41,552 nucleotides of DNA from an uncultured bacterium (GTDB taxonomy: Bacteria > Verrucomicrobiota > Kiritimatiellia > CAIKKV01), in assembly GCA_938038445.1 (NCBI GenBank), contig CALHRZ010000011.1:1-41552 (forward strand), written 5' to 3'. The notes beneath the pieces were generated by a model. It worked only from the letters and a program-made list of their open reading frames with translations, made no database searches and was not told the origin of the DNA. How positions within the stretch are numbered: position 1 is the stretch's first letter; each line of letters opens with the position of its first letter. Positions 1 to 6,219 of this stretch are shown piece by piece. Both the position numbers and the translations under genes were made by a program.

Positions 1-109
1 AATATTGCCGTATTAGGAAAACCTTCGTATAACCACTTCCAGGATACTTATTACAAATATAAACCTTCACAAATGTGTTCAAACCATCTGTTTTTGACGA
101 TGTTGGAGT

Positions 110-131
110 CCGGCGGGCCATTCCCCGCCGG
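110..131. repeat. GC-rich inverted repeat upstream of the first gene
   Basis: An 8-bp perfect stem (CCGGCGGG at 110-117 and CCCGCCGG at 124-131) encloses a 6-base loop. No run of T follows on either strand (AAAAGGG on the plus side), so it is not a textbook intrinsic terminator. It may end transcription of a gene to the left of the window, or be a decayed structured element. The rest of 1-175 is AT-richer and shows no gene. Confidence 0.4.
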
Positions 132-175
132 AAAAGGGAAATGTTAACCGAAAATATGTTCGGCAGCGACAAACC

Positions 176-1108
176 ATGAAGAGTACCTTATTCATCGCAT
201 TACTTAGTATTTCTCTGGTCTCCCGAGTCGGCTATGCGGAACCGGCTCCCGCATCTCTTGCCTACGTGCTCCAGGCCGACGTCTTCGCCAAGACCAAGAC
301 GCTGGCGGTTGAGCGGTTGGCGGCATGCGGACGCGATTGGATCGTCCTTGATGCCGCGTTTGACGGCGAGACTCCGTGGGATCGCGCCGATCTCGACACG
401 GTGCGCCACGGGCGGGCGGGGCGCAAGGTCCTCGCATACATTTCCATCGGCGAGGCGGAGGACTATCGGGCGTACTGGCGCAAGGAGTGGGGCAGACACG
501 GCAAGCTCTCCACCGCTGCGCCCGCATGGCTTAGCGCGGAGAACCCGGAGTGGAAGGGCAACTACCGCGTGAAGTACTGGAACGCAGAATGGCAGAGACT
601 TATCCTCACCGCGATAGACGACGCGATGGCACGCGGCTTCGACGGCGTATATCTCGATATCGTGGACGGCTTCGAGACGTTCGAGCAGGACGGTGCCGAG
701 TTCATTGACGACCGCGTGAACCCGGACACGAAGCAGAGCTATCGCCGCGACATGGTGGACTGGGTGAAAGCGATCGCTGCACGCGCTCGCGCGATCAATC
801 CCGCCGCAATCGTCATTCCGCAAAACGGCTCGCAACTGCTTGCGAATGCGGATTTTCTCTCGGTGATCAGCGCCATCGGCATCGAGGACCTATTCACAAA
901 CGGCAACAAACTCCAACCTACGTCGCACACGCGGGAAGTGCTGAGTCACCTGAAGAAGATGGTCGAGGCGCAAAAGCCGGTGCTGCTCATCGAGTATTCG
1001 AAGAGCGCGAAGCGTCAGGCGCTATCGAAGAAACTGGCGATGGAGAACGGCATGATCTGGCTGATCACTGATCGGAAACTTATGACTCTGGGCGAATCGG
1101 GAAGGTAG
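176..1108 (+). CDS. Secreted GH114 / MJ1477-TM1410 family putative endo-alpha-1,4-polygalactosaminidase-like hydrolase
   Basis: A 310-residue protein. The first 21 residues (MKSTLFIALLSISLVSRVGYA) look like a Sec signal peptide cleaved before EPAPAS, so it probably acts outside the cytoplasm. The body fits a TIM-barrel of the TM1410/GH114 type: a strand with VLAYISIGEAEDYRAYW around residues 86-102, FDGVYLDIVDGFETF around 156-170 with acidic residues at the strand end, VIPQNGSQLL around 213-222 and VLLIEYSK around 272-279. Characterised relatives cleave galactosamine-containing glycans, but substrates of most members are unknown, so the substrate here is not assigned. No clear Shine-Dalgarno precedes the ATG; it was chosen because it gives the signal peptide. 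The gene lies between two structured DNA elements and may be mobile (see findings). Confidence 0.8.
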   Translation: MKSTLFIALLSISLVSRVGYAEPAPASLAYVLQADVFAKTKTLAVERLAACGRDWIVLDAAFDGETPWDRADLDTVRHGRAGRKVLAYISIGEAEDYRAYWRKEWGRHGKLSTAAPAWLSAENPEWKGNYRVKYWNAEWQRLILTAIDDAMARGFDGVYLDIVDGFETFEQDGAEFIDDRVNPDTKQSYRRDMVDWVKAIAARARAINPAAIVIPQNGSQLLANADFLSVISAIGIEDLFTNGNKLQPTSHTREVLSHLKKMVEAQKPVLLIEYSKSAKRQALSKKLAMENGMIWLITDRKLMTLGESGR

Positions 1109-1124
1109 GTCCACAGCGATGGAT

Positions 1125-1200
1125 GCCGAACAACCGCCTGCTCTCGTATTGCTCACCCGCGCGGACGCGGGTGAGCAAACGGAGAGGCGTGACGTTCGGC
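1125..1200. repeat. 76-base imperfect palindrome with attC-like architecture
   Basis: Outer arms GCCGAAC (1125-1131) and GTTCGGC (1194-1200) pair over 7 bp. After short unpaired spacers (3 and 4 bases), CGCCT (1135-1139) pairs with AGGCG (1185-1189). With single bulged bases on the left arm at 1140 and 1144, CTC and CGT then pair with GAG and ACG. The core is a perfect 13-bp hairpin: 1149-1161 pairs with 1166-1178 around the loop CGGA. This R-box, spacer, L-box and terminal-stem order resembles integron attC sites. The arm ends carry the AAC and GTT triplets, but position 4 of each box departs from the RYYYAAC and GTTRRRY consensus. A transcription terminator lacking a U-tract, or a REP-like element linked to the nearby RAYT transposase, are alternatives. 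Confidence 0.55.
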
Positions 1201-1221
1201 GGATGAAGAAAGGATAGCTCA

Positions 1222-2127
1222 ATGGCCATACCCGACTATCAAAGCTGTATGTTGCCTCTACTGAAGTTCTATGCGGATGGCCAAGAGCATACATTCCGAG
1301 AGGCCATCGAGGCCCTTGCCAGAGAATTCAAACTGACCGACGCAGAGCGTCGGGAGATGCTTCCGAGTGGACAAAGGGAAGTTTTCGATAACCGGGTTGG
1401 ATGGGCGCGGACGTATTTGAAGAAAGCAGGGTTGATCGAAGCCCCCAAACGTGGAGTAAATCGAATCACCAAACGTGGCCTGGATGTCTTAAAGCAGAAG
1501 CCCGAGAGGATTGACGTCTCATTTCTGGCTCAGTTTCAAGAGTTCAAGGATTTTAGGGCCTTGCGACATGCAAAGCCTGAAGAAGAGCCAGAACTGGACC
1601 TGAACAACAAGACACCGGAAGAATCGTTGGAAGGTGCCTACCAAAAACTGCGATCAGACCTCGCATCGGACCTTCTCCAACGAGTGAAGACCTGTTCCCC
1701 CACATTCTTTGAGCGCCTTGTGGTCGAAGTGATCGTCAAGATGGGCTACGGCGGCACGCGAAAAGATGCGGGAAAAGCCATTGGAAAGTCAGGGGATGGC
1801 GGAATAGACGGCATCATCAAGGAGGACAAACTTGGGCTTGACGCCATTTACATTCAGGCCAAACGATGGGATAATACAGTCGGTCGGCCTGAAATCCAAA
1901 AATTTGTTGGGGCACTCACAGGACAGCGAGCGAAGAAGGGTCTTTTCATAACCACATCAGACTTTACCTCCGATGCCGAAGATTACGTCTCCCGGATTGA
2001 TGCAAAAGTCGTCTTGATTGACGGTGAAACGTTGGCGCAGTTGATGATCGACCACAACGTGGGCGTTTCCACCATCAGCACTTACGAAATCAAGAAGGTG
2101 GACTCCGATTACTTTTCAGAAGAATGA
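1222..2127 (+). CDS. mrr: Mrr-type restriction endonuclease (solitary)
   Basis: A 301-residue protein with both parts of Mrr. Residues 1-95 form a winged-helix Mrr_N DNA-binding region ending in the typical VNRITKRGLDVLK. Residues 155-275 are the Mrr_cat nuclease domain of the PD-(D/E)XK superfamily: FFERLVVEVIVKMGYGG, then GDGGIDGII with D196 as the likely metal ligand, then YIQAKRW with Q212 and K214, the D-QxK variant seen in Mrr and related enzymes. Family members cut DNA carrying modified bases. No methyltransferase or other restriction subunit is adjacent, as expected for a modification-dependent enzyme. AGGA seven bases before the ATG supports the start. Its base composition looks less GC-rich than its surroundings, and it sits between the structured repeat and transposase genes, suggesting recent acquisition. 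Confidence 0.9.
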   Translation: MAIPDYQSCMLPLLKFYADGQEHTFREAIEALAREFKLTDAERREMLPSGQREVFDNRVGWARTYLKKAGLIEAPKRGVNRITKRGLDVLKQKPERIDVSFLAQFQEFKDFRALRHAKPEEEPELDLNNKTPEESLEGAYQKLRSDLASDLLQRVKTCSPTFFERLVVEVIVKMGYGGTRKDAGKAIGKSGDGGIDGIIKEDKLGLDAIYIQAKRWDNTVGRPEIQKFVGALTGQRAKKGLFITTSDFTSDAEDYVSRIDAKVVLIDGETLAQLMIDHNVGVSTISTYEIKKVDSDYFSEE

Positions 2128-2192
2128 AAGATCGTCATCAGCGGGGTCGCATCTATAAATATGAATTATTGAGTCGAAGAATTGCAAAGAGG

Positions 2193-3221
2193 TCAGGGGC
2201 GTATTGGCAGAAGGGATTCGACTTTTTGGGTGAGGGTTCGCACGGGGGCGCGGGAGAGCTTTTGCTCGAAAAGCCGGATTGCCTGTGCGACGGCGTTATA
2301 TCGAAGTCCGCCGACCTTCGCCCCTAGCTCGGCGAGCGTCAATCCGCAATGCCGGCGCGCAACATAGAGCGCCAGGTCCCGCCCCGAGTCCCCATGCCGA
2401 TCCCGAAAGGCCATCCACTCTTCGCCCTTCACCGTCTCCACCGCGCGCACCACCTCTTCCCAAGACGTCCGGCGCTCCAGCTTGCGCAACGCCGTCATCT
2501 CCGCCCGGTCGCCCTCTCCTCGGATTTGCCGCCAAAAATTTTCCGAGCCCAAAACCAGCTGCGCCCGAAGTTGCGCCCACGGGCGCTCCGGCATCCCCTG
2601 CCTCAGTCCCCCTTCGAGATGCTCCCGGTAACGGCGCTGGGGGTTCGCCGCTGCTCCGGGGGTGCGTTCGAAGATTTCCCGCATCGCCAGCCACTCCGGG
2701 GGTCGAGTGTAACCCGCATAGGCCGGATAGGAACTCCAGCGATGCGACCGCAAAACGCTCAATCGCTCGGCAACCTGCTCTGGGGTCGGCCCCTCCAACG
2801 CGCCGGAGCGCTTTGTCTTCCCCAGACCCAGCGCGCCTATCCTCACCGGATTCAAATGTAGGTAATCCGCCACGACTCTCAACCATCCGCCTTCGCTTTC
2901 TACCAGCGCCGCGTGGTACCGTCCCTGCAACAGGTGCCCCGCGCGCTCATGCCGTCGGTTGAACCAGACCGTATAGCTCACGTTCAGCCATTTCATCGCC
3001 GCGCTCAGGTTCGCCTGAGGCGTCTGGAGTAAAAGGTGATAGTGATTATCCATCAGAACGTAGGCGGCCATGCGAACCGCATAGCGTTGCGCCATCTCGC
3101 CGAGGCATTCGACAAATCGCGTGCGATCCCGGTCCTCGCGGAATATCGCTCGACGCTCGTTTCCTCGAGCGGTCACATGATACCATCCGTCCGCCACCAA
3201 TACGCGCAAGGGTCTGCTCAT
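2193..3221 (-). CDS. REP-associated tyrosine transposase (RAYT, Y1_Tnp)
   Basis: A 342-residue Y1 HUH-type transposase. The N-terminus MSRPLRVLVADGWYHVTARG and the following GNERR are typical of this family. The HUH motif is visible as DNHYHLLLQT (H-Y-H), and the likely nucleophilic tyrosine lies in the helix LNVSYTVWFNRRH, followed by GHLLQGRYHA. The C-terminal part (ALYVARRHCGLTLAELG onward) resembles the helix-turn-helix tail often found in these proteins. Relatives cut and join single-stranded DNA at REP palindromes and are usually single-copy domesticated genes. The ATG at 3221 is preferred over upstream non-ATG codons because it gives the canonical family N-terminus and follows a purine-rich AAGGGGG, although the spacing is short. 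It runs convergently toward mrr. No clear REP copies flank it, unless the palindrome at 1125-1200 is one. Confidence 0.85.
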   Translation of the reverse strand: MSRPLRVLVADGWYHVTARGNERRAIFREDRDRTRFVECLGEMAQRYAVRMAAYVLMDNHYHLLLQTPQANLSAAMKWLNVSYTVWFNRRHERAGHLLQGRYHAALVESEGGWLRVVADYLHLNPVRIGALGLGKTKRSGALEGPTPEQVAERLSVLRSHRWSSYPAYAGYTRPPEWLAMREIFERTPGAAANPQRRYREHLEGGLRQGMPERPWAQLRAQLVLGSENFWRQIRGEGDRAEMTALRKLERRTSWEEVVRAVETVKGEEWMAFRDRHGDSGRDLALYVARRHCGLTLAELGAKVGGLRYNAVAQAIRLFEQKLSRAPVRTLTQKVESLLPIRP

Positions 3222-3268
3222 ACCCCCTTGGATAACCCATCCGCTCCATCGTTGCAATAATATAATTT

Positions 3269-3690
3269 ATAGATGCGACCCCGCCAGACGATAACGCCTT
3301 CACGGCCAAGACCTATGCCGACGGGCTCAAGCAAGCCCAGGCCATCGTGGCGGATTACCAGTAGCGATTCCCGGCGGCCATGAAGTGTCTGGCCCAAGAC
3401 ATCGAGGAGTGCCTCACGGCCTTGAAATTGCCGTTCGCTCATCGTCGGCAGACCCGGACCACCAACCTGCTGGAACGGCTCTTCGGCGAGGGCATGCGGC
3501 GCAGCAAGATCATCCCCGTTTCACCTCCGAGGATAGCGGACTGGCGTTGATGTTCGCCGTGCTCCTTGATGCCTCAGAGGGATGGCATGGCCTGCGAATG
3601 AATGACACGCTACGCGCTCGACTGCAGGTCCTGAGCACGGACCCGGACAGCACCTGGGAGGATCACGACCTGAAGGGCTTGGCAGCGTAA
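3269..3690 (+). pseudogene. Decayed IS256-family (mutator-type) transposase, C-terminal fragment
   Basis: The reading frame containing 3272-3550 encodes a piece of an IS256-type transposase: KTYADGLKQAQAIVADYQ, then FPAAMKCLAQDIEECLTALK, then TRTTNLLERLFGEGMRRSK. RTTN-LER-FGE is the conserved block near the third catalytic acid of this DDE family. The frame is broken twice. A TAG stop sits at 3362-3364. A one-base loss in the run of C at 3514-3517 then shifts the remainder (PRFTSEDSGLALMFAVLLDA, SEGWHGLRM) into another frame, which ends at 3690. The N-terminal two thirds of the transposase is absent and no terminal inverted repeats were recognised. This is a dead IS remnant. Confidence 0.8.
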
Positions 3691-3754
3691 AGATGGTCAA
3701 ATCAGGAGCCTTGCATCCCTACCGCTTTTACAGCAGAAAACGGACTTGACCCAC

Positions 3755-3782
3755 TCGAAAACGTCGAACGTCGCCTTATAAT
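3755..3782 (+). promoter_or_regulatory. Candidate sigma-70-type promoter for the plsY-like gene
   Basis: A perfect -10 hexamer TATAAT (3777-3782) lies 16 bases after TCGAAA (3755-3760; four of six matches to TTGACA). A small inverted repeat, GTCAC-CTCA-GTGAC (3803-3816), follows the predicted start point. The leader to the ATG at 3946 would be about 155 bases, which is long. Otherwise 3691-3945 contains no convincing gene. Confidence 0.4.
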
Positions 3783-3945
3783 ATAGACGACTAGAGAAAC
3801 ATGTCACCTCAGTGACGCAGGGGGTAGCGAGGGCGGCGCAAGGCAGGTCCGAAGGACTTTTCTGCGACTGGATTTCATGCTTGCCTAACAATCTGAGTTC
3901 CCGCATCATGAAGAGGGTGAACGAAGGAAAGAGCGGGCAACACGT

Positions 3946-4542
3946 ATGACACCCTGGTTCCCTATTTTCATTGGGTATGCGCTCGGGTCTTTCCAACCGG
4001 GTTATTATCTTACTCGTCTCGTCAAAGGCTCAGACATTCGGAAAATGGGCAGCGGAAGCACGGGAGCGCGAAATGTAGGCCGTATTCTCGGCCCTGCAGG
4101 GTTTATCGCCGTCTTTCTCCTCGATGCCCTCAAAGCAGTCGTTGCACTCTGGGTCGTTATGCATCTCCTAAAGTCATCGGAGTTCCACGAGCTGGTTTTA
4201 CCCGCCGTTGTCGCCGGTCATATCTGGCCCGTTCAATTGGGCTTTAAGGGCGGCCGGGGAATCGCCCCAGCACTCGGCGGCCTCCTCTATCTCGACCCCC
4301 TTCTGTTGATCGCCCCTGCGATTGCTGCCCTCATCCTGGCTGCGGTAACCCGCCGCTTTTCCCAATCGTTGGCAATCGCTTTTCTGGCTATCCCTTTCGG
4401 CGCCCTGTTTCTCCATCGGTCTGAGGCGATGGTGGAGGCCACCGGCCTCACCGCTCTGCTGGTTCTCTTTGCGCATCGCGCTTATCTCCCTTCTGCACTG
4501 TTAAAAAGCTCTGCAGCCGTTGAACCACGGCCCGGCAGTTGA
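3946..4542 (+). CDS. plsY: PlsY-like acyl-phosphate:glycerol-3-phosphate acyltransferase
   Basis: A 198-residue, very hydrophobic protein with about five membrane segments, the usual size for PlsY. PlsY moves an acyl group from acyl-phosphate to glycerol-3-phosphate at the inner membrane, the first step of phospholipid synthesis. Two signature blocks are visible: MGSGSTGARNVGRILG near residues 35-50, corresponding to the family's GSGN-G-TN-R motif, and GHIWPVQLGFKGGRGIAPA around residues 91-109, corresponding to the GH-P-FKGGKG motif. The first block departs from the common sequence (S for N, R for T), so this may be a paralogue using another acceptor. The following gene starts only 15 bases later and encodes another acyltransferase-like domain, so the two probably form one operon. 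The start is chosen by family length; its Shine-Dalgarno is weak. Confidence 0.8.
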   Translation: MTPWFPIFIGYALGSFQPGYYLTRLVKGSDIRKMGSGSTGARNVGRILGPAGFIAVFLLDALKAVVALWVVMHLLKSSEFHELVLPAVVAGHIWPVQLGFKGGRGIAPALGGLLYLDPLLLIAPAIAALILAAVTRRFSQSLAIAFLAIPFGALFLHRSEAMVEATGLTALLVLFAHRAYLPSALLKSSAAVEPRPGS

Positions 4543-4557
4543 CGCGAGGAAACCGCT

Positions 4558-6207
4558 ATGTCCGAGGAACTCCGGTTCAAATTCGCGACGGACCCTGACG
4601 AGTTCGACCAGATTCGCGCTCTCAACTATCGGACCTTCGTGCAGGAAATCCCACAGCACACACCAAATCCTGAGGGGCGTCTGCGCGACCGGTTCGAAGA
4701 GGAAAGCGCCTTTTGTATTTGCCTCAGGGGGACTAAACTGGTTGGAATGCTCGCTTTACGGTCTCAACGCCCCTTTTCGCTCGATCTGAAGCTTCCCAAT
4801 CTCGACGAATTGCTTCCGCCCTGCCGATCCCCGTGCGAAATCCGCCTGCTCGCCGTGGAACCCGGCGAACGGGATGGGCGTATTCTGCTCGGTCTCGGGA
4901 TTATGGTGGTCCGCTACATGCAGGAACGGGGGCATGATATTGCGCTCATCTCGGGCACGCTTCGACAAAGCAAACTCTATAACCACTTGGGTTTTGTTCC
5001 CTTCGGTCCCATGGTCGGGACCCAAGAAGCGCCATTCCAACCGATGTATCAGTATGTGGACTCCTTTCTCCAACGGGCTGCAAAAGCGCCGGCTGCGGTT
5101 TTCAAAGCCCTGGTCAAGCGGGAAGTCAATTTGCTTCCAGGTCCTGTATATTTGAGCCCGGCCGTAAAGAACGCCTTGTCCGCTAAGCCGGCCTCCCACC
5201 GTTCCGAAACCTTTCTTCAACTCCTCGATCAAACCCGACGACGCCTCTGCCGATTGGTCCAAGCGCCTCGCGTTTCGATCGCGCTCGGCTCGGGTACTTT
5301 GGCCAATGACTTTGTCGCCGCACAACTTGCCCAAATTCCGGGAAGCGGGCTCATCCTCGTAAACGGAGAGTTCGGTCGCCGGCTGGCTGACCATGCGGCG
5401 CGGATGGGGCTCGATTTTGAAACGCATGAAGTCCCCTATGGCTATCCTTATCAGGAAGCCGATGTTCGCACCGCACTGGAACAGCGAAACCCGAAGCGGT
5501 GGCTCTGGGGAGTGCACGCCGAAACCTCCACAGGGGTTTTGAACGACATGGACCTTTTCAAGCGGCTGGCGCGAGATTACAACCTCTTCCTCGCGCTGGA
5601 TTGCGTCAGTTCCATCGGGGTCGTGCCGGTCGATCTCACCGGGGTCCATCTGGCCTCGGGCGTGAGCGGAAAAGGACTCCTTTCGATCGCCGGTCTTGCG
5701 CTCGTGTTCGATAACGGGCAACTGCCTCCCCCACATCGTCCTCTCCCCCGCTATCTCGATTTGCGCCTTTTCGAGGGACGCACGGTTCCTTTCACCATTC
5801 CTTCCAATCTAGTGGCTGCCCTCAATATCGCCCTCGAACACCTTCGCCCCGAAGAGCGTTATCAGACCGTCCGGGAAACCGCCGAGTGGCTTTGCGAACA
5901 ACTTCGCTCCATCGGACTCCCCCCGCTGGCCAATCCCACAATTCAGTTTCCCGGTGCCATCACCATTCCGCTCCCCCCTGATGTTAACTCGGGCCATCTC
6001 GGCGAAGCGCTCGAAAGCGACGGTTGGTTGCTAAGCTACCAGAGCGGATACTTGCGCGAACGCAACTGGATTCAGATCTGTCTGTTGGGAAGCAAGGCGG
6101 AACGTCATGAACTCGAGCCCCTGATTCGCGCACTGCAGCAGTATGTTACAGAGCACGTGCCACGCCGCTCTCTGCCCCGCCGAAAACATGTGCCCGTTCA
6201 AGTGTGA
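4558..6207 (+). CDS. Fusion protein: N-terminal GNAT-like acyltransferase and C-terminal class V (AGT-type) PLP aminotransferase
   Basis: A 549-residue two-domain protein. Residues 1 to about 170 look like a GNAT acyltransferase: FDQIRALNYRTFVQE near the start, as in LuxI/FeeM-like N-acyl transferases, then CEIRLLAVEPGERDGRILLGLG (acyl-CoA or acyl-carrier binding region) and SKLYNHLGFVPFG. Residues 190-535 are a fold-type I class V aminotransferase of the alanine-glyoxylate or 2-aminoethylphosphonate transaminase kind: LLPGPVYLSPAVKNAL, LGSGTLAND for the PLP phosphate, HAETSTGV, ALDCVSSIG with D348, and SGVSGKGLLS with K372 as the likely Schiff-base lysine. Both halves look intact. The co-directional PlsY-like neighbour 15 bases upstream suggests production of an N-acylated amino compound or unusual lipid, but neither substrate can be read from sequence. 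The pair is convergent with the glycyl radical operon, with only 12 bases between stops. Confidence 0.75.
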   Translation: MSEELRFKFATDPDEFDQIRALNYRTFVQEIPQHTPNPEGRLRDRFEEESAFCICLRGTKLVGMLALRSQRPFSLDLKLPNLDELLPPCRSPCEIRLLAVEPGERDGRILLGLGIMVVRYMQERGHDIALISGTLRQSKLYNHLGFVPFGPMVGTQEAPFQPMYQYVDSFLQRAAKAPAAVFKALVKREVNLLPGPVYLSPAVKNALSAKPASHRSETFLQLLDQTRRRLCRLVQAPRVSIALGSGTLANDFVAAQLAQIPGSGLILVNGEFGRRLADHAARMGLDFETHEVPYGYPYQEADVRTALEQRNPKRWLWGVHAETSTGVLNDMDLFKRLARDYNLFLALDCVSSIGVVPVDLTGVHLASGVSGKGLLSIAGLALVFDNGQLPPPHRPLPRYLDLRLFEGRTVPFTIPSNLVAALNIALEHLRPEERYQTVRETAEWLCEQLRSIGLPPLANPTIQFPGAITIPLPPDVNSGHLGEALESDGWLLSYQSGYLRERNWIQICLLGSKAERHELEPLIRALQQYVTEHVPRRSLPRRKHVPVQV

Positions 6208-6219
6208 ATCCCCACCAAA

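Noticed and set aside
2124..2327. Small open frame overlapping the mrr stop codon as ATGA
   Set aside because: It runs into the coding region of the transposase on the other strand, has no ribosome-binding site and shows no family features.
3697..3996. 99-codon minus-strand open frame before plsY
   Set aside because: It overlaps the plsY start and the candidate promoter, and its cysteine- and arginine-rich translation resembles no protein family.
4558..5070. GNAT domain as an acyl-homoserine lactone synthase (LuxI)
   Set aside because: The opening resembles LuxI/FeeM proteins, but the fused aminotransferase and absence of a LuxR receptor beside it do not support quorum sensing.
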